Shown: one piece after another, positions 23,649 through 32,079 of the stretch | Layout: every line of letters starts with the position of its first letter | How positions within the stretch are numbered: the stretch's first letter is position 1 | From: a virus | Length of the DNA stretch: 43,639 nt | IMG/VR virus record: IMGVR_UViG_3300034071_001534 | Location: 1 to 43,639 of that record | Strand: one strand, 5' to 3' | Position numbers and translations under genes: made by a program | The notes under the pieces: generated by a model | The model's database searches: none | What the model was told of the DNA's origin: nothing | What the model saw: the letters and a program-made list of their open reading frames with translations, nothing else

Positions 23649-25336
23649 GCGGCGACCCCATCATCGCTGTCATCAATCGCGTACGCCAGCTGTTTGTTTA
23701 GCTCCGTCCCAAGGGCTGACGCTACGGCTTTTCCGTCGATAGCCTGCGTGTAGACCGTCACCGGACCGGTCTGCACGGTTTTGTGCGTCGTGCGAGTAAC
23801 GGTGCTTTGACTCGCTGCGATACTGGCGGAGGTCTGCGACGCTATCGGGCTGTTCGTGGCCGCGACTTGCCGCTGTCCAGCGACCACCGCCGCGGCAGTC
23901 TTTGCGTCGACGTAAGGGTTTGCGGCTGCCGGCTTGGCTTCGGTGCCGCCGAACCCCAGCAAGCGCGCACCGGCGCCGTGCAGGCTGTTCACCCACCCCA
24001 GGGCGGCCATGAATACTTCAATCCCCGCCTGCACTTTTCCGACCAACCAATCCCAAGCATTGACGACTTCGAAAATCGCTTCACCCATCGCGCCCGTCAC
24101 CGCGTCAAACACTTGGCCGACAACAGGGAAACGCTGCGATATCTCGTCGACGAGAAAACGAATTTTATTTGCAAAAGCGTCGACCGCTTCCGCGCCTTTC
24201 CCTGCGATAGTCTCGCCGATCAACACGCCGAACGCTTCGACCAACGCCATCATCCATGCCATCCGCTCGCCCGCAGCGGTGACTGCGACGCCCAGTAACG
24301 GCCATTTTTTTACCATCTCCCCAAGTACAGAGTCGTGCCCTTGCCCGAACGCATAGATGTCGTCCACGACTAGAGCAAGAACCGCCGCGAACGCGACGAC
24401 AGCGGCCACGACGGCCGCATAGGGGGCGATCAACGCCCACGTTGCCGCGGCCGCGGCCCAAGCCGCCGGTGCGTACACGGCCGTCAGTACCAGCGCTACC
24501 GCTGAAAAGAACGAAACGACGAAGGGTTTATGGTCTGCCATCCATGCGACGAGCTCGCGCATCTTTTGCAGAAACCACGTAATCGGCGGAAGTAACGTGA
24601 GCGTCAGCTCCCGCTTAACGTCCGACATCGTGGCGTTCCATTCTTTCATCGTTAGATCGAATTTTCCCGCCTGTTCGACTTGCTCGGACGTAACGACGCC
24701 TAGTTCTTTTTGGCGTTCGATCAGTTCGGTGATACCGCGGCGCCCCAATGAAAGCAAGTTGATGGTGCCTTGATCCATCCCGAGTTTAGCGCCAAGTCCG
24801 GCCGCTTCCGACCGCGTTAAATCCTTGAAACGATCCGCCATTTTTTCCAACGCCGACAGCGGGTCTTTAGCCCCCGCCGTGATGTCGGCCATATCGAGTC
24901 CCAACTCTTTCAAAAACGGGAGCATCAACCCTTTGCCCTTCGTCGCGATTGAGTTAAGCCCGGTATTGAACGTGTTCAGCGTACCGACGAACCCTTCCGC
25001 GGTGCCGTCCATCATAACGACGGCTTGCGACCAGGCCGAAAGATCCTCGGGCCGTAGATCCAACGCGGCGGCGGCGTCGCCCAAATCGTCGATTTGACCC
25101 GCCGTTTCCATGACGATCGCTTTAATCGTGCCCAAGGCCGCGAAGCTCGCGAGCATCCCAGCCGCGGCGCCTGCGACTTTCACAAGGGACGACCCGAGCG
25201 CGCCACCGGCACGGTCCGCGCCTTGCAAACCGTCCTCTAGCTTGTCTGTTTTTTTGTCGGCGTCGTCGAGCCCGCGGTTTAGCTTCGAAGCATCCGACTC
25301 GAATATAAACAGAAAAGTGTCTAGGATGCTCGCCAT
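23645..25336 (-). CDS. Tail tape measure protein
   Basis: A 563-aa protein. The N-terminus (FESDASKLNRGLDDADKKTDKLEDGLQGADRA) is the usual heptad-rich tape-measure start. Ala/Gly-rich helices, two long hydrophobic clusters (about residues 270-345) and a Ser/Thr/Ala-rich C-terminus follow. The length predicts a tail of roughly 80 nm by the usual 0.15 nm per residue; this is an estimate. It sits between the frameshifted chaperone and the Dit-like protein, the standard place. Confidence 0.92.
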   Translation of the reverse strand: MASILDTFLFIFESDASKLNRGLDDADKKTDKLEDGLQGADRAGGALGSSLVKVAGAAAGMLASFAALGTIKAIVMETAGQIDDLGDAAAALDLRPEDLSAWSQAVVMMDGTAEGFVGTLNTFNTGLNSIATKGKGLMLPFLKELGLDMADITAGAKDPLSALEKMADRFKDLTRSEAAGLGAKLGMDQGTINLLSLGRRGITELIERQKELGVVTSEQVEQAGKFDLTMKEWNATMSDVKRELTLTLLPPITWFLQKMRELVAWMADHKPFVVSFFSAVALVLTAVYAPAAWAAAAATWALIAPYAAVVAAVVAFAAVLALVVDDIYAFGQGHDSVLGEMVKKWPLLGVAVTAAGERMAWMMALVEAFGVLIGETIAGKGAEAVDAFANKIRFLVDEISQRFPVVGQVFDAVTGAMGEAIFEVVNAWDWLVGKVQAGIEVFMAALGWVNSLHGAGARLLGFGGTEAKPAAANPYVDAKTAAAVVAGQRQVAATNSPIASQTSASIAASQSTVTRTTHKTVQTGPVTVYTQAIDGKAVASALGTELNKQLAYAIDDSDDGVAA

Positions 25337-25339
25337 CGA

Positions 25340-25887
25340 TTACCGTCTCTGTTTGGAATGCTCCATTGCGAGCCATTCGTTATAACGCCGGGTCACTATG
25401 ATCTCGTAAAAATCCATTGCGTCCCGCAACGTGTAGATCGTGCGCAGTTCGTGCCGCGTGGCTACTTTCTCGCCTTCGATTGCTGCAAAAATTCCGTCAA
25501 CGTTTGGGCAATCAACGTGCGGGCTTTCGCTGCGGTAGTTTCGAAGAAAGTCGAGATTTTGCCGCTCCCGAAAAAACTGCAATTATATTCGAGCATGGCC
25601 GCCTCCAATCTCATGAGGCATTCCGCGTCTGGTACGTGGTTGTTCACCAGCGCTTGCGTCGTCAATGCGAGCGTTGTTCCGTCCGGCATCTCTACGCCGA
25701 CATACGACATCATTTTCAACATGACGCCTTCGTTGGCGGCGTACTCCGCAACCCTGGGGATAGCGGTCAGCGGGTACTGTGTCAATATTTCCCGGCCTTG
25801 GATAGCCGGGAAATGAGACAGCACGAACGGTTTGTGCGCTCCGTCGCGGGTGGTGATATCGACGCGCTTCGGATTGAGTAAATCCAC
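25340..25887 (-). CDS. Tail assembly chaperone, long form made by -1 frameshift
   Basis: Translation begins at GTG 25887 and follows the short-form frame to the slippery heptamer T TTT TTC (25576-25570), where a -1 slip leads into a second frame ending at 25340. The product would have 106 common residues (ending SFF) plus 76 new ones (RERQNLDFLRNYRSE ... YTLRDAMDFYEIIVTRRYNEW), 182 aa in all. Two overlapping frames linked by a -1 slip just before the tape measure is the lambda G/GT arrangement. The long form would bind the tape measure and recruit tube subunits. The frameshift is predicted, not shown. Confidence 0.8.
25462..25887 (-). CDS. Tail assembly chaperone, short form
   Basis: A 141-aa protein from GTG 25887 (GGAGGG upstream; a TTG at 25893 is too close to that site). 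Sequence VDLLNPKRVDITTRDGAHKPFVLSHFPAIQGREIL resembles phage tail assembly chaperones of this group. It ends in-frame at 25462, 108 bases past the slippery site. It is the lambda gpG counterpart. Confidence 0.85.
   Translation of the reverse strand: MDLLNPKRVDITTRDGAHKPFVLSHFPAIQGREILTQYPLTAIPRVAEYAANEGVMLKMMSYVGVEMPDGTTLALTTQALVNNHVPDAECLMRLEAAMLEYNCSFFGSGKISTFFETTAAKARTLIAQTLTEFLQQSKARK
25570..25576 (-). promoter_or_regulatory. Slippery heptamer T TTT TTC
   Basis: In the zero frame the codons read AGT TTT TTC GGG. A simultaneous -1 slip of both tRNAs gives TTT TTT, keeping Phe pairing in both positions, then CGG. It is the only X XXY YYZ site I found in the overlap of the two frames. Confidence 0.85.
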
Positions 25888-25889
25888 GG

Positions 25890-26330
25890 TCAACCCTCCA
25901 CCGATTCGAAGGCGAAAGTATACGCCTTGGATTTACGGCGGCCGGCGCTCGAAACGCCGGTCGAAGGCGCCGCGTCGGTCAGCTTCCCTTGCGCGAACGT
26001 TTTGGTTTTCCCGTCCGGGTACACCGCCGTCAACGTGATGATGTCGCCGACCGCGTTTTTTCCTTTTCGAACCCGGTTCGCATCGGCCAGTACCGCCAGA
26101 TTCCGATCGTCGTCACTGTCCGGAATGATGTTGAGGGTGACGGTCACGGGGTTCGCTTTTGACCACGACACCAGGTGCCCGTTTAAGCCCATCGCTTTAT
26201 CTGCGATTTGCTGCGACGGGATGTCGAAAGGGTCGGCGTCGTCCGCAAACTGCGTGAGGTCCAGCCCGGACGGAAACGTGAAGCTGGCGCGCAGGGACAC
26301 GGAAGCCCCAAAGCCTGAGATGTCTTGCAT
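25890..26330 (-). CDS. Tail tube protein
   Basis: A 146-aa protein between sheath and chaperone. FGASVSLRASFTFPSGLDLTQFADD, HLVSWSKANPVTVTLNIIPDSDDD and FAFESVEG fit myovirus tube proteins of the Pam3/DUF3383-linked type. ATG with GGAG upstream. Forms the inner tube through which DNA passes. Confidence 0.88.
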   Translation of the reverse strand: MQDISGFGASVSLRASFTFPSGLDLTQFADDADPFDIPSQQIADKAMGLNGHLVSWSKANPVTVTLNIIPDSDDDRNLAVLADANRVRKGKNAVGDIITLTAVYPDGKTKTFAQGKLTDAAPSTGVSSAGRRKSKAYTFAFESVEG

Positions 26331-26344
26331 AACGGCGACTCCGT

Positions 26345-27859
26345 TTAGATGAGAATGTGGGCGCCGTCGACCGACCGGATTGCGTCGTCTTTGGCATATA
26401 TCAGGGTATACAGGACTTTGTACTCTGTCGTATTGCCCGGGCCTACGGTCGGCACGATGCGAACATCAAGCCAATACCCGGCATTTTGCACTTGATGCCA
26501 GGCCAAAGGGTCCCCGGTCAGGGTCGTGACTGCGACTTTTTGCGCAGGCGTGAAAGTGCGCCCGATGGAAATGACACCGTTGTTCAACGCCGCGTCGACG
26601 GTGTCCTGCAGTTGCGAGCGAATCTGACCGCGCCCGGCATCGTTTGCCGGCACCCTACCGACCGACATCAACAGCCCCATGACGCCCGCGCCCGCGTGGT
26701 CTTTCAACCACTGTTCGTTTGCGTACGTATTCATATCCAACGGCGCGGACGGCGGGCCTTTCAGCACACCGCGCTGGTAAAAACTCAGCACTTGGCCTGC
26801 GGTCTGCGTATTGCCGTAGTAGTTCACCCGAGCCGCGTCGAGGGCGTCCGACTCTGCGTCGGTGGTGACTTCCGCGGTCAGCCCGCCGAACTGCTTGAAC
26901 ATGTACACGGACGTTGCGCCGGGGCGGTCGTACCGCGTCGCGGCGAGCATGCACATCGGCGCCATCTCCGGAAACCGCCCGGCGATCGTAGACAACGTAA
27001 GGCCCGTTCCTTGGTAGTTGTCGAGCGCCGCCTCCCACGCAGGCCAATCCGCACGGGACACCGGAACCATGTACTGATACGCGACGTTCAGGCCGGCGTT
27101 TGCCTGCGCGACCGCTTCGTGCTGTTCGATGGTCAGCGTGGTCGCGAAAACGAACGTACCGAAATTGTTCGAAATGGCGTTTGCAGCGTTGAACGCTTCG
27201 ACCGGGGTCTGCGGTTCAACGCCGGCCACGCTCACTGCCCCGAGGGCCGCGGTCAAGCCCAACGCGGTCGCCAAATCGTTCACGCCGACCGCGTTGGATG
27301 TAATGGCGCCGGTCTGCGCTGCGATGTGGTTTGTTGCAAAGACGAACCTCGCATTTACGGCGTCATACGAAACCGTCGACGCGGACAGCTCGGGCAGCGC
27401 CGGGTACGCCGCGCGGATAGCAGCCGTGACTGCAGCTGCGACTGCGGCCAGACTGACCAGTCCGTCGAGGTCGATCGCCGCGACGGGGCGAGCGACGCCC
27501 GCCACCGTAATGACCAGGCCGCCCGCGTTGGCAAGTTCAAGTTGCGCGAGGGGTGCGTGCGTACTGCCGTACACGGCGAAGCCGTTGCCCGCAGCCGAGT
27601 ATCGCGCAAAGCTGATTTTCTGCGGCGTTCCGAGCGAGGGGGCTGTATAGGAAAAGTAAAACGCGGCGCGCGCGTACTCTTCCGATCCGATGCCGAAATA
27701 CTTGCCCACATCGGCTGCCGCGTTGAATTCGAGGACAGCATCGGGCGACAGGATGGCAGCGATCGAAAAGATCCGGCCGATCAAATCCCGTTGACGAACG
27801 GCGGCGTTGCCACCAACTCCGCTGGTAATGCTGACGTACTTACTGAAACGGATGGTCAC
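26345..27859 (-). CDS. Contractile tail sheath (DUF3383)
   Basis: A 504-aa sheath subunit; GTG start 27859 with AAGGAG upstream. Family features: FSKYVSITSGVGG, RDLIGRIF, the VGKYFGIGSEEYARAAFYF stretch, and the conserved C-terminal half (YYGNTQTAGQVLSFYQRG, NEQWLKDHAG, VISIGRTFTPAQ, DAIRSVDGAHILI). The central Ala-rich domain is probably surface-exposed. This establishes the contractile (myovirus) tail. A long antisense frame on the plus strand across this gene is a codon-bias shadow. Confidence 0.95.
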   Translation of the reverse strand: MTIRFSKYVSITSGVGGNAAVRQRDLIGRIFSIAAILSPDAVLEFNAAADVGKYFGIGSEEYARAAFYFSYTAPSLGTPQKISFARYSAAGNGFAVYGSTHAPLAQLELANAGGLVITVAGVARPVAAIDLDGLVSLAAVAAAVTAAIRAAYPALPELSASTVSYDAVNARFVFATNHIAAQTGAITSNAVGVNDLATALGLTAALGAVSVAGVEPQTPVEAFNAANAISNNFGTFVFATTLTIEQHEAVAQANAGLNVAYQYMVPVSRADWPAWEAALDNYQGTGLTLSTIAGRFPEMAPMCMLAATRYDRPGATSVYMFKQFGGLTAEVTTDAESDALDAARVNYYGNTQTAGQVLSFYQRGVLKGPPSAPLDMNTYANEQWLKDHAGAGVMGLLMSVGRVPANDAGRGQIRSQLQDTVDAALNNGVISIGRTFTPAQKVAVTTLTGDPLAWHQVQNAGYWLDVRIVPTVGPGNTTEYKVLYTLIYAKDDAIRSVDGAHILI

Positions 27860-27871
27860 GGTCTTCGCTCC

Positions 27872-28408
27872 TTACACACGGTGGATTGCATACTCCCGGC
27901 CTGTTACGGCGGGCACTTGTTCGACGAAACTGACGCGATGGGTAAACACCGCGTCAAACGTGGGGTTCGGCTTGTGTTGCATCCGGTCGTCGATAGCATA
28001 CCCCACCCGGACATCCCGAATGCGCAAAATTCCGACGCCCTGCGACCGAAGGGACGCCCGGCCAAAGTCCGACCCCAGTACAGACGCTGCCGCTAGCAGC
28101 ATGTCCGAGGCGGTCAGCTCCGCATCGTCGGCCGGGTTTTGTGGCGCCAACGCGGAAAACTGCAGCATCGTTTCGCATTGCTGGGATTGCACGTGATCGA
28201 ACGTCCCGGCCTCTTCGTTCCAGACGTTTTTACGCTGTTCGAACCCGTGCCGAATGATGGATATCTCAGAGTAAAACAGGACTGGCCCCGACGGTACCCC
28301 CTGCTGCGTCGGCTGTTCGGAACGCTTCACCGCACACACAACGCCCCGCAGCGGAAGGCGCGCGACGAGCAACGCACGGACGGCCACGTAGAGGGGGTTT
28401 TCGTTCAC
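27872..28408 (-). CDS. Neck/tail terminator protein (gp12/LIC_12616-like)
   Basis: A 178-aa protein from GTG 28408 overlapping the upstream stop (GTGA). The pattern PLYVAVRALLVARLP, QQGVPSGPVLFYSEISIIRHGFEQ, FDHVQSQQCETMLQFSAL, then LASDMLLAAASVL-type helix and VGYAIDDRMQHKPNPTFD is typical of the phage neck-terminator family that caps the tail before sheath genes. Expected at the head-tail joint. Confidence 0.85.
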   Translation of the reverse strand: MNENPLYVAVRALLVARLPLRGVVCAVKRSEQPTQQGVPSGPVLFYSEISIIRHGFEQRKNVWNEEAGTFDHVQSQQCETMLQFSALAPQNPADDAELTASDMLLAAASVLGSDFGRASLRSQGVGILRIRDVRVGYAIDDRMQHKPNPTFDAVFTHRVSFVEQVPAVTGREYAIHRV

Positions 28409-28809
28409 GTCTCCACCTGATTTTGGGACGCGGGCGGCGGGGCCGGGACTTCGACGCCGACGATGTTCGTCCAACCGTCCTGCGCGTACCAATTCGACTC
28501 TTTCACTACGTCGAAATGCGCCCCGTTCCACACGAAACGATCTCCGGACCGATCGCGAGCAACACCCGTGATGTCCGCGGGGGCGAAGAGCGACACGTAG
28601 CGCTTTTGAAAGTCAAGCCCGAGGTTTTCGTATCTGGACATCGGAACGGCCTGCACGCTCACATTGCGGAGTAGGACGCCCGTCGCGTATTGCGCAACAT
28701 CTCGCCCGCCCGCGGACGTGGTCCGGCCTATGTTGCGAAAGTAGTACACCGACTGCGGTTTGATCAGTCGCAGCGCTTGCCCCAAGAGATTACCGCCGGG
28801 AACGCTCAC
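28405..28809 (-). CDS. Head-tail connector/collar protein
   Basis: A 134-aa protein from GTG 28809, overlapping stops at both ends. QSVYYFRNIGRTTSAGGRDVAQYATG and FVWNGAHFDVVKESNWYAQDGWTNIVGVEV are typical of small collar proteins in phages with DUF3383 sheaths. Assignment is by sequence feel and position between the completion and terminator proteins. Confidence 0.78.
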   Translation of the reverse strand: MSVPGGNLLGQALRLIKPQSVYYFRNIGRTTSAGGRDVAQYATGVLLRNVSVQAVPMSRYENLGLDFQKRYVSLFAPADITGVARDRSGDRFVWNGAHFDVVKESNWYAQDGWTNIVGVEVPAPPPASQNQVET

Positions 28810-29306
28810 GGCCCGCCCCCGCCGGTTTCAACCGCATGCGTGATCGATCCAACCATGATCGACGTATCAACCAACGGTTTGGATAAGTTGCCCGTTTTGT
28901 TCTTGTCGGCGTACCTACTGCGGCGTTTGTCGATGGTTGCTTCGGCAAGCGGCGGCGCGGTCAACGCGGCGACCGCTTTCGCTACGTCACCCGCCGCGAG
29001 CATCCCCACCGCCCCCATGACTTGCACCGCGGTAGCGCGGCCGTTGACTACGGCGCGCGCGCCGGCCCCGAACTGCCGCGACCATTCCGAGGACTGCGCG
29101 GCGATCGTGGGGCGCATGGTGGGGCGCGCGGGTATGCCTTGCTCTTGCGCGCCGAATTCTTGGATTGCGGCGACGTACGCGACGGGCGTGCCGTCGGGAT
29201 ATTTCGCGGTTTCGAAATAGCCAACCTTTCCGGTCGTACCGTCCAAGCCTTTGACGGCAATGCGCACCTGTTCGACGCCTTCGCGCTTGCGGACAACGCG
29301 ACCCAC
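28806..29306 (-). CDS. Tail completion / virion morphogenesis protein
   Basis: A 166-aa protein from GTG 29306 (TAGTG overlap with the DUF4054 stop). VGYFETAKYPDGTPVAYVAAIQEFGAQEQGIPARPTMRPTI is the hallmark of HK97 gp10/Mu gpG-like virion morphogenesis proteins. The C-terminal YADKNKTGNLSKPLVDTSIMVGSIT is equally characteristic. It acts at the head-tail joint. A longer reading upstream covers the DUF4054 gene and was rejected. Confidence 0.9.
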   Translation of the reverse strand: MGRVVRKREGVEQVRIAVKGLDGTTGKVGYFETAKYPDGTPVAYVAAIQEFGAQEQGIPARPTMRPTIAAQSSEWSRQFGAGARAVVNGRATAVQVMGAVGMLAAGDVAKAVAALTAPPLAEATIDKRRSRYADKNKTGNLSKPLVDTSIMVGSITHAVETGGGGP

Positions 29307-29758
29307 TACAGCGCCCCGCCGAAAATGCCGCCGGCACCCCGTACGGCCTGCCGTTCGCACGACCCGCCGACCAGGAACCCGCCTACCGCCCGCACAGAGA
29401 GTAACGCCCACACCTGCTGCCCGTACGCGGTGCGAGCTAGAAAGAACTGCCACGCGCCGCGCGTCTGCGGTATCTGTTGCGTCACGCTGACGCGATCGAT
29501 GGTCGACGTTGTGACAATGCCCGTCTGATTCTCGCCGGAGTTGGCGATACTGAACACGATGACCAGGTGCGCCGTCATAAGGTTCAGCACAACTTGCAAG
29601 CAGTTCCCCGAAAGCCCATTCGGATTGTCGAACGGCTCGATATAGCAACCGGCAATATCAAAGTACCCGAACAGCATTGCGTCCGGGTACAGCGTATCGT
29701 CGGCAAACGCCGGGAAGGTCAGCCGGAACGACGCAGGGTCAAAGGTATGGGCGGCCAT
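29306..29758 (-). CDS. DUF4054 head-tail connector
   Basis: A 150-aa protein: FRLTFPAFADDTLYPDAMLFGYFDIAGCYIE (the DUF4054 start), LQVVLNLMTAHLVIV, QTRGAWQFFLARTAYGQQVWALLSVRAVGGFLVGG. DUF4054 proteins are head-completion adaptors in siphoviruses and small myoviruses. ATG with GGAG upstream. Confidence 0.92.
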   Translation of the reverse strand: MAAHTFDPASFRLTFPAFADDTLYPDAMLFGYFDIAGCYIEPFDNPNGLSGNCLQVVLNLMTAHLVIVFSIANSGENQTGIVTTSTIDRVSVTQQIPQTRGAWQFFLARTAYGQQVWALLSVRAVGGFLVGGSCERQAVRGAGGIFGGAL

Positions 29759-29773
29759 CCGACGGGGCTCCGA

Positions 29774-30214
29774 TTACTTGCCCGCCCCGCGCTTCCGGGG
29801 CGTCGCGGCCGCACCTTTCGGCAGTTGGGCCGTATCCGTTTTTGCCGGGTCTCCGGTGGTGACCTTGTCGACGCCGTCGAGTGCCGAGTCACCTTCGGTC
29901 AACGGGCGCGACAGGTCTCCGTCTGACATGTTGGGCGCGACCTGTTCCGGGTCGACTTTGCTGCCTTCGACGACCACGAAGCCACGTTCGACATGCTTGA
30001 CGAACGTCGGGCACGCCTGCAGGTATGCAAGCTGTTCCGCGCTGACCGTGGTCCGCACGCCGCGCGGGGTCCACATGCGCGCATCGGCAACACCGGCGCC
30101 GCCCTGAATGGTCACGCCGTCGCCGATGCGCGCGGGAATGCCGTTCGGGCTGTCGCTGTACTGCATATACAGGTTGTCGTTCGCGAGGGTGGAATAGACG
30201 TGAAACTCTTTCAT
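29774..30214 (-). CDS. Virion-cluster hypothetical protein
   Basis: A 146-aa protein from ATG 30214 (AAGGA upstream). The first ~85 residues (EFHVYSTLANDNLYMQYSDSPNGIPARIGDGVTIQGGAGVAD) are probably beta-rich; a low-complexity Asp/Lys/Ala-rich tail ends in KRGAGK. It lies between the major capsid and DUF4054 genes and follows a strong hairpin, so expression may be lowered relative to the capsid. Head-related role inferred from position. Confidence 0.82.
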   Translation of the reverse strand: MKEFHVYSTLANDNLYMQYSDSPNGIPARIGDGVTIQGGAGVADARMWTPRGVRTTVSAEQLAYLQACPTFVKHVERGFVVVEGSKVDPEQVAPNMSDGDLSRPLTEGDSALDGVDKVTTGDPAKTDTAQLPKGAAATPRKRGAGK

Positions 30215-30232
30215 GGGTTTTTCCTTGGGGAT

Positions 30233-30260
30233 AAACCGCCCGGATCGATCCGGGCGGTTT
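30233..30260 (-). terminator. 28-bp perfect palindrome after the major capsid gene
   Basis: Two 14-base arms (AAACCGCCCGGATC and its complement) meet without a spacer and would form a very stable hairpin between the capsid stop and the next start. The T-tract is weak on both strands, so it is more likely a partial terminator or an mRNA 3'-end stabiliser than a full stop. Confidence 0.65.
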
Positions 30261-30288
30261 GGTTGCGGGATCGGTTTGGGGCCGCGGC

Positions 30289-31422
30289 TTAGATGCCGCT
30301 GCGGCGCTGCACCGCGTACGGACGTTTCAACATGACGCCAGCCGACGCGCCGATGTAATCTTCGACGTAGCGTTTCGCCTGCTTTTCGACACCCAACATC
30401 TGAAACTTCGCCGGGACGATCTGAATCCAAGTGCGGGAATCGTCGCTTGCGCCGTCTTCGACCGTTTCGGCGTATGCATACATGACGTTTTCGCCACCGT
30501 TGGCCGCGTCCAGCTCCGGAGCATCGTCGACGCGAACGTTCGGGTAGGTGCTTTTCAACCAATCCGCAACGCTGTTGCCGTGCTCCGACACGACCGACAG
30601 ATAATCGACCGCCGCAAGCGGAAGCCCGAGCGTGATCGCCGCTTTCCGAACGTCGATCACGCCCCGAGACTGGACGCGCAACGATGCCAGGATCTCGCGG
30701 ATATCGGCCACAATTTCGAGATACGTTTTGCTCGACCATTCCGTTGCCGCGCTGCCGCCCGCTGCGACGTTTACGTACGCGGGAAGCGCCGGATCGTTCA
30801 GGAAACCGTACGTACGGTTGGACCCGTTGTTGAAACCGTAGAACCCGATTTTGTTCCGCATGATGTCGATTGCCAGCGCCGCAGCCCCGCGTTTTTCTGC
30901 GGCAGTGTTGGCGTTGATCCGCGCGGCGCGCGCCTCTTCAAGCGCACCGACTCCCATGCCCTTTTCGTAGCGTACGACAGTACGGCGTTCGAACCCGAGA
31001 TTGAAACCGGACAGTGGGACGTTCGTGTTGTCGCTGTAGATGACCGCTTTGCCCACCGGCTCCATGACGCCTTGTACAACTTCCTCGTCCTCCCACGATC
31101 CGGAGTTCGAAACGCCGATCAGGCTGTCGATTTTCCGCGGGGTGGTCATCGTGCGGACGAACCCGGGCAGCCATTGCTGCAGGAATTGCACGGGCGTCGC
31201 GATGCTCGCGGGCAGCAGCGGGTTGACGAGGTTGTCGTACGCACCCGACGCCATCGCATCTGCGACGAAGTCGGAATGCACGGCCATCATCCGACGCACT
31301 GTCGATTCCGACAGCCCGATGCCGAGCAGGGACAATTGTGCGAACTCGCCCACGGCTGCGGCGTCCATGCTGAACACCCGCACATCGCGCGGACCGAACG
31401 CGCTTCGTTCTTTGGTTTTCAT
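30289..31422 (-). CDS. Major capsid protein (DUF2184, HK97-like)
   Basis: A 377-aa protein from ATG 31422 (AAGGA upstream). DUF2184 features: SNSGSWEDEEVVQGVMEPVGKAVIYSDNTNVPLSGFN, FERRTVVRYEKGMGVGALEEARA, GFYGFNNGSNRTYGFLNDP, IRAILASLR-like helix and the C-terminal QMLGVEKQAKRYVEDYIGASAGVMLKRPYAV. It is flanked by decoration and connector genes. Coat-like family E members have the HK97 fold. No protease cleavage site can be assigned from sequence alone. Confidence 0.94.
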   Translation of the reverse strand: MKTKERSAFGPRDVRVFSMDAAAVGEFAQLSLLGIGLSESTVRRMMAVHSDFVADAMASGAYDNLVNPLLPASIATPVQFLQQWLPGFVRTMTTPRKIDSLIGVSNSGSWEDEEVVQGVMEPVGKAVIYSDNTNVPLSGFNLGFERRTVVRYEKGMGVGALEEARAARINANTAAEKRGAAALAIDIMRNKIGFYGFNNGSNRTYGFLNDPALPAYVNVAAGGSAATEWSSKTYLEIVADIREILASLRVQSRGVIDVRKAAITLGLPLAAVDYLSVVSEHGNSVADWLKSTYPNVRVDDAPELDAANGGENVMYAYAETVEDGASDDSRTWIQIVPAKFQMLGVEKQAKRYVEDYIGASAGVMLKRPYAVQRRSGI

Positions 31423-31463
31423 GTGAGTTTCCTTGTACGTAAAAAGAGGGTGCTTGGCGCGGG

Positions 31464-32012
31464 TTACGGGGCAGGCGCACCGACCGGCCAAGGGCCGTTC
31501 AGCGCGATGCATGCGATGTGCGGGGTTGCGGTCGAGTCGGTATAGCGGACGACGGTTGCGCCCGGAACGATTGCGAAACCGACGGGCAGCGCTTGCCCGG
31601 CCGTCAGCGGCGCGAGCTCGCCCGTTGTCGTGTTGTACACGACCAACTGCCCGACCACGCAGGCGCCGGGGAACTGTACCCACATGCCGGGCGTGTTCTG
31701 GATGACTTCCGCCAGCTCGTTGTTGCGCAGTGCGAGCGTACCCGCGAGCGAACCGCCGCCCGCAGTGCCGGCGCTGGCGTACAGTTTGGGGGAGGCCAGA
31801 ATGCCGGCGAATGCACCGGCACCGCCTGCCCGTACGGGGTTCGGTTCGATGGCGCCGTCGGCGTTGGCCAGGTAGGTAAAGGCGCGGCCGATGACGTTGT
31901 TGGCAGCGTCCGGCGAATTCAGCAGTACCGGCTGGCCGTTCAACGGGCCTTCGAAAGCGATCTCGCCGACGATACCGGCCGCCATATCGGAACGGATGGT
32001 AGATGGAAACAT
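31464..32012 (-). CDS. Capsid decoration / cement protein
   Basis: A 182-aa protein with an AGGAG site. RSDMAAGIVGEIAFEGPLNGQPVLLNS, FTYLANADGAIEPNP, GAFAGILASPKLYASAG and VGQLVVYNTTTGELAPL are typical of the structural cement proteins found between protease/scaffold and capsid genes in DUF2184 phages. Likely stabilises the shell after expansion. Confidence 0.87.
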   Translation of the reverse strand: MFPSTIRSDMAAGIVGEIAFEGPLNGQPVLLNSPDAANNVIGRAFTYLANADGAIEPNPVRAGGAGAFAGILASPKLYASAGTAGGGSLAGTLALRNNELAEVIQNTPGMWVQFPGACVVGQLVVYNTTTGELAPLTAGQALPVGFAIVPGATVVRYTDSTATPHIACIALNGPWPVGAPAP

Positions 32013-32079
32013 GATGTGCTACTCCTGAAAAAAGGTGACCGATGGTGACGGTAGTGTAGGCTCGTCGGCGGGTCGACGG

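Noticed and set aside
26357-28096. A 579-codon open frame on the plus strand across the sheath and neck genes
   Set aside because: It is antisense to well-recognised structural genes, has no ribosome site and its composition (Arg/Val/His-rich, no motif) is that of a codon-bias shadow in GC-rich DNA.
30259-31545. A 428-codon plus-strand frame across the major capsid gene
   Set aside because: Antisense to a clear DUF2184 capsid gene; no motifs, no promoter or ribosome site.
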